NCBI GenBank assembly: GCA_000697475.1
Contig: JNEU01000725.1
Location: 62,001-126,000 of the forward strand
From: Lichtheimia corymbifera B2541
Taxonomy: Eukaryota > Mucoromycota > Mucoromycetes > Mucorales > Lichtheimiaceae
Length of the DNA stretch: 64,000 bases
Direction: 5' to 3'
Positions 48,212 through 60,362 of this stretch are shown here, one piece after another. A program made the position numbers and the translations under genes. How positions within the stretch are numbered: the first letter of the stretch is position 1; each line of letters opens with the position of its first letter. The notes under the pieces were generated by a model that saw only the letters and a program-made list of their open reading frames with translations, was not told where the DNA came from and made no database searches.

Positions 48212-49887
48212 TTAGGCACTGCCTCGGATCTTGTTAAGGCTATCAGTAACAGCCTGCATGAATTCGGCGGTGGTAACATAGTGTTCAGGGCGCATACTAT
48301 CAACATCGATATATTAGCCATCATCATTGATATCGTCAAACACAATGAACCATGTAAACTTACTCCTTGCCATGGATGGCAAGAGCCAAATCCTTGGTCA
48401 TAATGTTGTTGTTTTCTACAGTGCCGACACATGCTTGCTCCAAGTTACGGCTGAAAGCTGCAAGTTGTTCGTTGTTATCGAGACGAGCACGGTGAGACAA
48501 ACCACGCGACCAAGCAAAGATGGAAGCAATGGGATTGGTCGAGGTGGGGTTACCCTAATGGACTCATTGTTTAATATCCTTATGTAACAATGACCACACA
48601 CACACACACCATCATGTCTCCTTTACCTTTTGATGTTCACGATAATGACGAGTAACGGTACCATGAGCAGCCTCAGCTTCCAAAGTCTTTCCATCAGGGG
48701 TGACGAGGACAGAGGTCATGAGACCAAGGGAGCCATAACCTTGAGCAAGGATATCAGATTGCACATCACCATCATAGTTCTTGCAGGCCCAGACAAAACC
48801 ACCCTTGGATTTCAAAGCTTGTGCAACCATGTCGTCGATCAAACGGTGCTCGTACCACAAGTTTTGGCCTTCGAATTCCTTGCGATAATCCTTGTCGTAG
48901 ATCTCTTGGAAGATATCCTTGAAACGACCATCATACTTTTTCAAAATGGTGTTCTTGGTGCTGAGATAAAGAGGCATCTTCTTGGAAAGAGCCATTTGGA
49001 AACAGCTGTGAGCAAAGCCAGTGATGGAGTCATCCGTGTTGTACATGGCCATGCCGACACCACCATTCTCTGGGAAATCAAACACAGTCCACTTTTGAGG
49101 AGCACTGCCATCAGCAGGAGTAAATGACATTTCAAATTTGCCCGCCTTGTCAGCAACAAAATCAGTAGCACGGTACTAAATTATTCACATGGATTAGCTT
49201 TATCCTTCCATCATCATCTCTTTGTGTAGTCTTTGTCTTACCTGATCACCAAAAGCATGACGACCAATGATAATAGGTTCCTTCCAACCAGGCACAATAC
49301 GAGGAATATTCTTCATCAAGATGGGTTCACGGAACACGGTACCATTCAAGATGTTACGGATAGTGCCATTGGGTGAGCGCCACATCTTCTTCAATCCAAA
49401 TTCTTAATAGAGTCAGTCAGCCACGTTGGGTCCCATTGTTTCCCACGACTCATTTTTCATCTTTTCATACCTTCGACGCGAGCTTCATCAGGAGTAATAG
49501 TAGCACACTTGATACCAACATTGTACTTTTTGATGGCCTCGGCAGCATCGATGGTGACTTGATCATCGGTCTATAATGACAAGCATATTAATAAACCATC
49601 ACCTACTGCAAGATACACCCAGCATCAGAAAGAAAACTTACATCATCACGATGTTTCATGCCAAGGTCATAGTATTTGATATCGACATCGACGTTGGGAA
49701 GAATGAGCTTTTCCTTGATATCTTGCCAGATGATACGGGTCATTTCATCACCATCCAAGTCAACCACGGGGTTAGCGACCTTGATACGCGAGCCAGTGGA
49801 GTAATGAGCCTTAAGGGCAACAGCAGCAGTGGTACCCGAAGTGCGCAAAGCTGCACTCTTGGAAATGGCAGGGACAATGAAGGACAT
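48212..49887 (-). CDS. IDP1: Mitochondrial NADP-dependent isocitrate dehydrogenase
   Basis: Oxidative decarboxylation of isocitrate to 2-oxoglutarate with NADP. The N-terminus [20 protein letters not shown] with AHYSTGS is a mitochondrial presequence. The mature enzyme begins [20 protein letters not shown]. Substrate and cofactor motifs are [74 protein letters not shown] and [16 protein letters not shown]. Then come [20 protein letters not shown] (NADP-specific region) and a short C-terminal exon ending NKIRGSA (stop 48212-48214). The homodimeric NADP class is clear from the DLDGDEMTR start and [10 protein letters not shown]. About seven introns. Confidence 0.95.
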
Positions 49888-51539
49888 TATGGTAATGTAA
49901 ACGGGAAGAAAGAGATAACCAACTCGGCAACGAGACCAAAAAATCTTGCTCGGTGAACGGTAATTCATCTTCCGCACAAGCGTGTCATCTATGACACACA
50001 CCCCAATTGATCTATCAATTGGTTGTGGGACCCCCTCCCCCACGCACACACACACTCACTCACTCACTCATTACTCACACCCACCCTTGCATTGGATGAC
50101 GTTGGATACTTCTTTCCTTTTTATTGTCTTCTTTCAAAGATGAACCTTCTTTTCTGTTGCATTGTTGTTTATGCGAATTGCTGCTGATGATGTATACAAA
50201 TAAAAGTGATCACGGGATTGGCTACGTCGTATATAAATGACCCCCACATACTACTTATACAGCTCGCAGTCGCACCATGGCAAAATCATTGCCATAATCA
50301 AGACAATAATGAGTGTTGATGATAACTCTAAATCCGCTGTTATCATCATTGTATCACCAGATAATGCAATCTGTCAAATTTGGTTCATGCATGATGATGA
50401 CATTGCACCAGACAACAAAATGCCTTTTGAAACAATGAAAAGGTGGCTGGCTACCTGAACAAGCCCAGCGATCCGGAGGAATTCATGCAGCTATCTTTTT
50501 TTGTAAATGAGGGGCAATGAAACCTTGCAGTAGACGTCATGCACACACTCTTTATATGTTGTCGTTGTCGGGATGTGGAAATGATTACATTATCATGTGC
50601 AAGTGTCGAGCCGTGACACCGCCCTCACCATGTCGGGGATGCCCGTGATCCTCCTCAAGATCCGAATACCTCCGTACATTTCCTCCCTTTCTACATGATC
50701 CAAACAACACATACCCAATTGAATAGGTACATTACAGAGGTATCCATACCACTTGGGTGAGTGTACAAGACACCATCTGATGGTTGTTTGCCCACAACCC
50801 ATACGAGTCGACCCATTGACAATAATGATGCTGTTGCATAAATCGCACGGGCATACTCGGAAAATCGTAGTATTCTGAAAGACCTGGAATTCGATAAGAG
50901 ATAATGCTCCCAACCGGATATTATTCCGTTTGATCGATTAAAGATCAGAGTGATTTGCGTGTGAGCTGAAAGGGTAATAGGATCATTGTATAGCCTAACG
51001 AAGAAGCGCACGTAAGCTGTGATTTTATATTATACCCAGCAATGAAAGGCTGGTGTAAGCGAATGTTGAGCCTTGATATTGCTATTGCGTAGTATTATAT
51101 AGGTGTCTCATGTCGCCACCCAAACAAGTAGTTATTCTTGATTTTATGCAACATCAACAGTGTGGGGAATTATTCTACCTCTTGCAAAATTTCTATGTAC
51201 ATCCACCGCCCCACCAGAGTTTGCCATTAGAAACACCCTCACTATTCTTGACATCATCAAGGTACCATCTTGTTTAATCATGGCCCCCCTATACCCGATA
51301 TGTAAGGGTGATGGGAGCAGTGGCAAATAACGTAGACTATGTGGCTAACGCTGCTGGACCAATGCATTAATTGTTGATCCCGAAATTCAGCGGGGACAAA
51401 GCCTGTGCTACACATTTTCTCCCAGCCAAAATGTTTTGCCCGAAGCATAGCGGATGATACCGCTATCTCAAACCAAATTTTTATTAGGCATTCTTCTTGT
51501 TCAATTACATTTCTTTCTCCTTGACTTGATTTATATACC
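49888..51539. other. 1.65-kb region between two divergent isocitrate dehydrogenase genes
   Basis: A CA/CT microsatellite (about 50041-50070) lies in the IDP1 promoter. A 73-codon plus-strand frame (50237-50458, MTPTYYLYSSQSHHGKIIAI...) and a 106-codon minus-strand frame (50593-50913) are present. Neither shows a recognisable domain. The latter contains NSIIIVNGSTRMGCGQTTIR, which superficially resembles a P-loop but lacks GKT/S. I annotate no gene here. Confidence 0.45.
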
Positions 51540-53181
51540 ATGTCTTCATTCGATAAACAAGTACGCCATTTCTTTCGGGATGGGACAGAGTCGTGTCATC
51601 ATCATGGATAGATTAATTCATCATGCATCCTATAGTCTGCCTTTCGTTCATTTGCCTCTCAAGCCAGCAGTACCTTTATCCCTGTGGCAGCCAACATTGA
51701 TCAAAAGACTGTAATAGACGATGAGAACAACAGCAAAAACATGAAATTAATGCATTCTCTATGCACAGATTTCCCCCACAAAGTACGCAGGACGCTATAC
51801 AGTGACATTGATCCCCGGTGATGGCATTGGTCCCGATATTAGCGAATCCTTGAAAAAGGTGTTTGAAGCGCTTAATGTGCCAGTAGACTTTGAGCAATAC
51901 AACTTGTCGGGTGTGAGCAATGAAGAGGGTGACAATGATGAGCTTTTACAAGAAGCACTCGCATCGCTGCGTCGCAATAAAATTGGCATCAAGGGTCCTC
52001 TTTACACGCAAACTTCACTGACCGAACCAGAATCGATGGGTGTCACGATGCGTAAGGATCTCGATATGTACGCATCATTATCATTGTGCAAAAACATCCC
52101 TGGCGTTGATACTCGTATGAAAAATGTTGATTTTGCCATCATCCGTGAAAACACCGAAGGTGAATACTCAGGCCTTGAACATCAGGTAAATGATAAAGAA
52201 AAACAAGTTGCTATGGGAACCCCCCCCAACTTATAGATCATGATTTACATGTATAGTCGGTCCCTGGCGTTGTCGAATCTCTCAAAATCATCACACGTGC
52301 AGGTGCTGAGCGTATTGCTCGCTTTGCATTTGACTATGCCTTGAAGAACAATCGCAAAAAGGTGACCATTATCCATAAAGCCAACATCATGTATGTACAT
52401 AGCCTCTTTATTTTTCTCGTATATTGATGGAAGCATCCTTTAGGAAATTGGCAGATGGTCTTTTCTTGCGTACATGTCGCGAGGTGGCCAAGGAATACGA
52501 GTTGCATGGTATCACGTGCAATGATATGATTGTAGATAATGGTAAGTAATTCAAGTCCCGCTGTCCTTAATACATGTATTAACATTTTCAACAGCTTCTA
52601 TGCAATTGGTATCACGTCCTCAGCAATTTGATGTAATGGTTATGCCAAATCTTTACGGAAGCATTGTATCCAATATTGTGAGTGGATGACAGCCATCTTA
52701 TGTATATTTCTTCTTACTCACATGATATATGTAAAAGGGTGCTGGTTTGATTGGTGGACCTGGTTTAGTTCCCGGCTGCACCATCGGCCGTGAGTATGCA
52801 CTTTTCGAATTGGTAAGATGTGTTGATGTGGAACTGGTGACCCAAGCGATTACTAACGTCAAGATGTATATATATACACTAGGGATGTCGCCAAGTGGGA
52901 TTGGAGTTACAAAACAAGAATGTTGCCAACCCAACGGCCATGCTCCTTTCCGCTGTCATGATGCTACGTCATTTGAACCTGAACGAATATGCTGATAGTA
53001 TTTCTAATGCCGTACATCGCACCATTGAAACCGGCAGGGTAAGTCAATTTTAATACCACGTAAGGGTGATGATGATTTTGACATGTTATATTTTTGCAAC
53101 CACCCATAGGTCAGAACCAAGGATCTTGGTGGTAATAGCACAACCGAAGAATTCACTGCTGCCGTTATTGCCAACCTGTAA
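51540..53181 (+). CDS. IDH1: NAD-dependent isocitrate dehydrogenase, regulatory-type subunit 1
   Basis: TCA-cycle enzyme subunit. The core reads [100 protein letters not shown] and [20 protein letters not shown]. It continues [20 protein letters not shown] and ends [22 protein letters not shown] (stop 53179-53181). Ser/Thr replacements in the substrate loop and KGPLYTQ fit the Idh1 (regulatory) rather than Idh2 subunit. Upstream, exon 51636-51710 gives [20 protein letters not shown] with IDQKT, a plausible presequence and cleavage region. The first exon (51540, MSSFDKQ) is tentative. At least nine exons. Confidence 0.9.
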
Positions 53182-53300
53182 ATATTCTATGTATCTCCCC
53201 CAACAGCCTCCTCTACCCAATGTATGTGTAGTAGATCTTGACAACAACGAAGTTTTCTTTGTTCCAAAAACATCATCACTATGGCTATTATTATCATTAT

Positions 53301-53624
53301 CTACACACCAGGTGTGACATCCAAAGAAGCCCAATTCTCTTGTCCTTCTACTGAATCGTAATCATCGAATTCGGGGAAGGAGTAATACGTCCTTTGGAAA
53401 TCTGACAAGGAGCTCAACAATAGACCATCTTGACCACCACATGTCTCCGTGAGAATTGTGCTCGTTCTCTTTTTGCATTTGCTGCTGTTTTTCTGCTTTC
53501 CAGAGAGCCATGTTGTAACATCTGCCCAAAAGGCGGTCCAGGTAGCCGTGTGCTGTTGATGATGCTGGTAGTGTCTGGTGTTTGCACCGCTATCCATACG
53601 GAAACCAGATGACAAGAGGAGCAT
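53301..53624 (-). CDS. Small unknown protein
   Basis: An open frame whose last 107 codons (from MLLLSSGFRMDSGANTRHYQ) have coding-like composition, with an acidic, aromatic C-terminus: SLSDFQRTYYSFPEFDDYDS, then VEGQENWASLDVTPGV. I recognise no family. The same frame is open up to 53783, but that extension reads as Ser/Phe/Pro from a pyrimidine-rich tract and is more probably leader sequence. It is convergent with IDH1 (stops 120 bases apart). Confidence 0.5.
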   Translation of the reverse strand: MLLLSSGFRMDSGANTRHYQHHQQHTATWTAFWADVTTWLSGKQKNSSKCKKRTSTILTETCGGQDGLLLSSLSDFQRTYYSFPEFDDYDSVEGQENWASLDVTPGV

Positions 53625-54044
53625 GGCCAGCCAAGCAAACGTGGATATTAAGGAACGGAAGGGTGATGGAGTATGTTGGTAGTGAGAAAAGAGAGGGAGA
53701 GAAAAGGATGGTAAAAAGAAAAGAAAGGATTCTGCTTGATAACAAGTGGAATGCGTTGAAAAGGGATAATGGCTCTTTGGCATGCTTGCATTCTCTCACT
53801 CCTTTTTGATTGGCTCTTTCCTTAACCTTGTCAGCTACAGGTTTACATTAATGTGTTTGTATTTATATGCGACCTGAAAATGTACAACAGAAAAGAAAAC
53901 AGAAAACAAGTCTTTTTAAGATGCAATGGGGTGTACGTGTGCGTGTGTGTGTTATAATGGGTGTTGTGTGTAATTGCGTGTGTGAGTGAGAAAGTGCGTG
54001 CGTATAGTATGCGAGTCATCTTGTGATAATGCTGCTGGTGGATA
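53625..54044. other. Intergenic region
   Basis: Holds the pyrimidine-rich leader of the small unknown gene on the minus strand and a TG-rich microsatellite (about 53934-53990) in the 3' region of GDT1. No other gene. Confidence 0.5.
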
Positions 54045-55167
54045 TCACTCCAGTTGTCCTTGATATGCATGATAGCTGTAGTAAACACCAAAGACGAGAA
54101 ACAGGATCGCACCAGCAAATGTCACTGAATGTTATATACGATATGAGATTTTAAAATGCCTCTGGTTTAACTATAACACTCTTACCTGTTCGTACTGAAA
54201 TTTTGGCTGCCAACATCCTTCCACCGATAACCGCTAATCCCGTGCACATACTGTGACCAACAATGACGCCTGCAGTAACCCAGTATACATTCTGTTGTTG
54301 TTGTTGATGTTCCCAAAAGAAGATTTGTTAGTGTTTCATCCTTCATAAACATAGAGCGTATCATATTCTACTTACATTGGCAGCTGCAAGAGCAATAGTC
54401 GAGATTTGAGATCGATCACCCCATTCACCAAGAAATGTCAATACAAAGGTTTGGACAAAGACGGGCGAGAACATGAGTTGCATCAGGTTCATTAATCCTT
54501 CCTTTGCCTTTTCAGCCTTGCTCATACGACGTTCAGACTCTTCGGGTTCCATTCCTCCGACCTCTAAAGCTTCCAATTTGTGAACGCGTTCCCGATCTTC
54601 CGCCTCCTTGAGTTCTTCCTCCACCTCAGTCATCTCTTCTTGTCCACCATCAGCATCCATGTAATAGGCTTCGTACATCATTCGTAGTCCAAAGAATAAA
54701 AATAGCAGTGCTGCAAGAACATCCGTGTATGCCTTGGGTATCAAATTAGGCACCACATGGCCAAGAAGTGCTGAAAGAATAGACATGACCACCAATGATA
54801 AAAATGCGGCACTGAATACCACCAATCGAGAATGCTTCATAGCCATAATAGCTGCAATAAGGAACGTCTTGTCGCCAATCTCAGACACGATAATCATAAG
54901 CAAGGATATCAGCAAGGACTCTTCAAGTTGTTTATAGTCTTGTTCGTCTTCTGTTGGCTGATCAAACAGCGTCGGTCGATCGTCGGTCGGTGATGGGGCA
55001 AGTGCACTGACATCCGCCATCTGTGGGTGGTTTCAAACCAAGGATCAGAATACACCATGGTCGTGCTTGTATATCAATGAACATACCTCTTCCACAGGAT
55101 TGTCTTGAGCATGAGCATAGATGGCAAATAACAGCAATGCTGCAAATGGGAGCCACTGTCGAGTCAT
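54045..55167 (-). CDS. GDT1: GDT1/TMEM165-type Golgi Mn2+/Ca2+ transporter
   Basis: UPF0016 family cation transporter supplying Mn2+ to Golgi glycosylation. A signal peptide is visible (MTRQWLPFAALLLFAIYAHA, then QDN). Two homologous halves carry the family signatures: LLMIIVSEIGDKTFLIAAIM (E-x-G-D-K-T) and LTFLGEWGDRSQISTIALAA (E-x-G-D-R-S). Each half has three membrane helices (for example LVVFSAAFLSLVVMSILSAL and TDVLAALLFLFFGLRMMYEA; VTAGVIVGHSMCTGLAVIGG and FAGAILFLVFGVYYSYHAYQ). A charged cytosolic loop (EEMTEVEEELKEAEDRERVH...) separates them. Four exons, ending YQGQLE with stop 54045-54047. Confidence 0.93.
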
Positions 55168-55502
55168 GGCTGTGAAACTTGGAAAAAGCGGGAAGAAAGG
55201 TGATGCGCACCAATGATGATCCTCTTATCAAACGCCCTATTCTTTAAATATCTTTTCTGGCCCCACCAAAAAGTTGACCCCCTTTATCTATTGACGCGTT
55301 CATACGAATTCATTCTTGTACCTGAACCCAAAACAAATATGGATTCACCCACCCACCTCGTCTCCTAGTAATCAATCTATACATCATGGTGATCAGCAGA
55401 ATAAATAGGCCATGGCTGTACATATAAGGTTATCTCGATTCTCCTTTTGTCTCCGCGTTATCTCTTCACATACACACACACACGCCCTTTTATATGTATA
55501 TC
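55168..55502. other. Divergent promoter region GDT1/SEN54
   Basis: About 335 bases with a CA repeat near 55472-55483 and TATATGTATA close to the SEN54 ATG. No gene. Confidence 0.5.
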
Positions 55503-56785
55503 ATGAGCGACTCGGAAGAAGACGAACAACGCGACTTTTCTGCTTTATTACATAAGAAACGGCAAGCGTCTATTTGATCATTTAAGAGTAGGCTTTCCAA
55601 CTCATTTCTTTTTCTCCCAATCCAGCATTGCGCGTGAGAAGGACAGCACACCGGACAATTCCTCTGAACAAAAGGAAGCACTTGATGCGTCACGCAATGC
55701 ACTATTTACACTTATTGGCGAAGAACGACGTGCGAGTTCCAAGAGTACAAGCAAAGGCATGTTTGAACGATCAAGTGGTCTAACCAAGTTAATACAACCA
55801 CGAGGCATCCATTTACGTGTGATGGGACATGCAGCAGGAGGCAAAGTGTCCTTGTACTTGGAGGAAGCGGCTTGGCTTGTCAGCATACAACATTTGCAAG
55901 TGACGGATCAACAAGATGGACATCAATTGGATATGCAAGATTACTATGCAATGGTCTTTGGTGGTGAGGATGGTTGGATTTCCTTTGAGAAATATCAGGT
56001 GCGTATCCATGGCAACAACAACAACATCCGTTTTGGCGCGAGTGATTAACTTGTAATAATATCAGACATACGCTTACCTCCGGAGGCTCGGTTATATTGT
56101 ACGAAGATCACCACCCACGATGCTTTCCTCTCATTCTACAAGTCCACCACCCCATTCGATCTTTTGGTCCTTTATCCATCGATTGGCTCAATTCTTTCGA
56201 CATGTTATCATTCGCTTATTTGGAACAAGGCCTCTTGGCTCTCTTCATAGTCGTAAGTAGAGTGGGGGATGAGTGTACTCTAGAAGATAATGCTAATCTT
56301 CGCCAACCGAAACTATGGCTATAGCATTATCTGTATTAAGGATCATCCCTTCGACGTCGTGGTACAGGCCGTTTACATCAGAGTCGTCGCATCTTCATCA
56401 TCGCCAACCTCAATTCCATTATGATGTATACAAGCCTAACCCCAACTGGAAGAAACGAGATCCTGGTGTCCCTGATTTCCGTGTTGTTGTCACTGGGTAA
56501 GCATGCATTCATTACATATATATATATATCATCTAGCTTGCTTAACAGCATGGTCTTAGTGCACGGGATGCCGTACCTACAATGATGGAGTATCAACAAA
56601 TCTTTACTGAATTGAACGAACTGCCATCACCATCAAGACCCAGCTATCCACGCATCCGATATACTCGCAACTATGGAAATACAATGACATTTTTGATTGC
56701 CGTCGTCGATGATGCAGAAGGAGTCAGCTTTATGAGAATCTCTGGAGATGGTGCACAAGATCTATCCCTAAAATCATCATCATAG
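55503..56785 (+). CDS. SEN54: tRNA-splicing endonuclease subunit Sen54
   Basis: Structural subunit of the tRNA-intron endonuclease. Exon 1 begins MSDSEEDEQRDFSALLHKKR. The N-terminal Sen54 domain reads PRGIHLRVMGHAAGGKVSLY, then LEEAAWLVSIQHLQVTD, DGWISFEKYQTYAYLRRLGY and IVRRSPP, the Y-LRRLGYIVRR block being diagnostic. The C-terminal part reads FHYDVYKPNPNWKKRDPGVP with DFRVVVTG, another Sen54 hallmark, and ends NYGNTMTFLIAVVDDAEGVS...LSLKSSS. Five exons. The first intron's donor is not a strong GT; either a weak GTCTAT or a GC..AG intron fits, both keeping frame. The sequence is convincing overall, though the junction around 56250-56325 (GTAAGT..CTATAG) was placed by frame only. Confidence 0.88.
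56514..56529. repeat. (AT)n microsatellite in a SEN54 intron
   Basis: About eight AT units in an intron of SEN54. Confidence 0.85.
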
Positions 56786-58042
56786 TCATCATTGTTGTAT
56801 ATAGCATTCAAATACATTTTCATCTTGGTTTACCTTCGAGTCCCAATACAATACATCTGCATAGAGCAATATAAATCAGACCGTGATACTGTTTTCTGCC
56901 CAAATTGAAATGTAGCATATGCTCGCACTTTTCCTTTGTAATGATTGGCTTCACTGTACTTTAATATAAAATTGTCAAAACGCTAAAACAACAAAGTTAT
57001 ACCATGTAGTAGTTGTGATGACATTATCTGAAGAAGGCATTGAGCATAAGCTTAAACGAAAGAGATGATGATGTTTGGAAGAAAATGATGACAACATCCT
57101 TGTTTATATATGTGGATGAGCGTGTGAATTTTTGTGCTCACAAGGATGGAAAGTGGTAAATGCTTGTAGAGAATGGGTGCATGAGCTTATAAAGTGGGGG
57201 CACCTACACTACAAGGATTAAGCGTGTTTATTCATCAATAAGCATGGACATGATGTTGTTCATGCATAAACCAGTATTATGACATAACTAATATATCAAA
57301 CAATGCCATCAAGATGCCATTAGAGTGCTTCGATCGCTTAAATCGGGACTTGACTAGAAAATAGCTGCAATATGCATCAACCGCAGCAACATCCAAGACT
57401 CTACATGTCACACCAGGCCCTCTACTACTTGGTGCATCCATTTCATCCTCATGTATCATAAAATAAATCCGAATTCCATACGGCAATAAACGGTTATTGA
57501 GTAAGATGCAGCACACTCCAGATCCTTTGTCTATAAAAGTGATGAAAGAGCTTGGCCAATGTGATGGTAAGCATAACAATGACACGTGGGCGTATCCAAG
57601 ACACCACAGGTTTAATCGGAATCATATCACATCCATGCACCAATTCAAGTTTTACGGGTCCAAAAACTGACTCGATAAGAAATAATGGTACAAGCATCGT
57701 GTGCAATCAATATGCATCTGGGTGACACATACTCCTGAAATGAAACAATCATGCACATATGTCTCAGGCTGAACCAAGAAGCATTGAGGAATAAGCAAAT
57801 CGCCCTGTAAGAGTATATCAAAGAGCATGTGATAGAGTCATAATAAAGTAGTAATGGGCTTGGATAATGATGGGAAGATGATATCAACAAAGAAAAGGGT
57901 GTTGGGTATGTTCTCGTGACTGACTGCCTACAGCACACACACAACACAGTAATCAAGCATTACTCCTCCTCCTTCTCCTCCTCTTTTTCCTTTTTTCTTT
58001 TGTCTTTCTTTTCCTGCTTTCCTTTCAGTTTTTACCTCCGCA
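56786..58042. other. 1.26-kb intergenic region
   Basis: Ordinary AT-rich intergenic sequence ending in a strong pyrimidine tract (57963-58030) just before the SNX4 ATG. Open frames on the minus strand are short and without features. No gene supported. Confidence 0.5.
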
Positions 58043-60263
58043 ATGAATGACGACTATGAGAACGTTGAATGGAATGTGCATGCGACAACGGACGTTTATA
58101 CACCTCTCGCTGAAGCTCAGGACCCACTTACAGCACTGAGCAACTCTTACGACGCCAAGACCTTCACTCAAGAGGTAGCTTGTAAAGAACCAGACAAAGA
58201 CTTTATTACTTATGCTCGTAATCTACCTTGCTTTATATAAAAGAGTTCACCTCTAAGCGCCAATCACTATTACTCACCACCTCCACCACCATCCACCACG
58301 ACACCTGTCATGCCAACCAACGGATCGGCTGAATCCCTTCATGATGACACAAACTCCCCACGATCATACAGTATTCCAACTCCACCTCAAAACAACGTCG
58401 ACGAAAATCCTCCTTATCATGCAAAAAAGATGACCATCCAAGTTACGGATCCACAAAAGCATTCAGAAGGACCACAAGGTGCTTACATCAGTTATCTTGT
58501 TACGACAATGGTACTTTATCAATTTCCTTTGCACTCATATACACACGCCCGTCTTTCATTCATGTTTGGGATTCATCGCAACTAATCATTATGGCTATGA
58601 TCCACTAGACGACCGTGGAAACGTTTGCTTCATCTCATCCTCGACCAGTGCGGCGGAGATTTCAGGATTTCGTATGGCTGCATAATGCTCTCACTTTGGA
58701 ATTTCCTGCTTGTATTGTCCCGCCGCTACCAGAGAAACATCGACTAGGTAAAGTCATGATAGCAAGGATCGAGAGAGGGAGAAGAGGGAGGAATAAGTCA
58801 AGATCCGATAATGATACAGAATACTTGTTTTCTATCTTTAGAATATATCAAAGGCGACCGATTTGGATCTGATTTTGTTGAACGGCGTAGAGTTGGGTAA
58901 GTTGGACTGTGTATGTTAAGGAGATTGAAGATAGGGCTAATATGATTGTTAGATTGCAATGGTTTTTAGATCGGATAGCACGGCATCCAGAGCTTCAACA
59001 ATCACAATGCTGCCGCGTATTCCTCGAATCAGGTGACTTTGTAAGTTGGCAACACATTGATGCTCGACTGCATTTCCCATGCTTATCATTGTATCCTTTA
59101 GAGAAATGACAAGCACATGCAACACGTACCACCTACCACTTCTGTATTCGAGTCATTGAGTGACACGTTACTCAACGCATTCACCAAGATCAAAAAGCCC
59201 GATGAACGCTTTGTCGAGATGAAGGATACAATTGACAAGTTGGAAGATAATCTCAATACGGTGGAAAGATTATATTCTCGAATCAGCAAAAGGCAAACTG
59301 GTATGTGCTTCTACAACATGGGCGATATATAATATTCATCCGGGCATATATATTACAGATCTTCAGCAAGATTATCACAGCTTCGGTATGAGCATACAAG
59401 GATTGGCTGGTCTGGAGACAGGCATATCACAACAACTCCACGGGTTCTCGGAAGCTGTTTTGAACTATGTCAAGGCAATGTCTGAAATGGTAAGGAGATA
59501 ATGGCATTATTTATCTTTGAGGATGATGACGATTGATTGGTGTCATTATAGAGTCACAAAGAAGATCTACTCTTTCTCAATGATATCCATGAGCTTTTAG
59601 CGTATTGTAATTCTGCAAAGGTAAGGGATGAAGATAGGGCAAGTACAAAGCACGAATGCTTATTATGCAAGGATAGGCGGTTTTACGGGCAAGGGATCAA
59701 AAGCAAGTTGATTTTGAAGAGCTCTCCGCGTTCCTCCATCGAACCATTCAAGAACGAGAAAGGACATTACATCCTGGACGACATATCAATGGTGGTCTGA
59801 ATATCTCTGAAATCGTTACAGACAAGCTCAATGAAGTTAGAGGGGTGAATATGCAAGTATCACGACGAGAAAAGTTGGCACGGCTGGATCGTAAAGTCAA
59901 AGAGGTAAGATGGTTATGGGAGCGAGCGAAATAATTGCATTATTAACTTACGCTTTCTTAAGCTGGAAACCGAGGTATCCCACAGCAACGATGTGTCGAA
60001 TGCATTCTCCAATCAAGTCCTCAAGGAATATGAAGTTTTCCAACGAGCCAAAACCGATGAATTGAAAGAAGGTCTCAAGGCATATGCCGATTCACATGTT
60101 ACGTTTTATGAGAAAGTTTGTATCAGAGAGAGAACAATGACGCTTTGAAGGTAAAGATACTAAAGAGCTATGATAGGGTGTATCCATATGGGAAAGCGTG
60201 TTGCCTATACTGGAAAGCATACAAGTTGATGAGGAATCTGAAAGCAATAAACCATCCACGTAA
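58043..60263 (+). CDS. SNX4: Sorting nexin 4 (Atg24-type), PX-BAR protein
   Basis: Endosome-to-Golgi recycling and selective autophagy adaptor. A disordered N-terminus (MNDDYENVEWNVHATTDVYT..., SPPPPPSTTTP) precedes the PX domain: MTIQVTDPQKHSEGPQGAYI-SYLVTT, RRRFQDFVWLHNALTLEFPA, CIVPPLPEKHR, YIKGDRFGSDFVERRRVGLQ and WFLDRIARHPELQQS. RRRFQDF and PPLPEKHR are the phosphoinositide-binding signature. The BAR region follows over six exons (ERFVEMKDTIDKLEDNLNTV...LAGLETGISQQLHGFSEAVL...ARLDRKVKELETEV). The last exon comes after an intron with a TACTAA branch site (about 60115-60176). It gives GVSIWESVLPILESIQVDEE and SESNKPST, stop 60261-60263, matching the family's WES-LP C-terminus. Confidence 0.9.
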
Positions 60264-60362
60264 CTATTCTTTGATTTCAATCAATACATTATGTCCAAGT
60301 GTCTTTTGTGAAACCTTGTGGCCATTGTATAAATACATTTGGATGGGACAGTGCGGCGGGAC

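Noticed and set aside
50593..50913. Possible P-loop protein on the minus strand (NGSTRMGCGQTTIR)
   Set aside because: The motif lacks GK(T/S), no domain follows, and no splice structure supports a gene.
53625..53783. Longer version of the small unknown minus-strand protein
   Set aside because: The extra 53 residues are Ser/Phe/Pro-rich from a pyrimidine tract and look like leader sequence.
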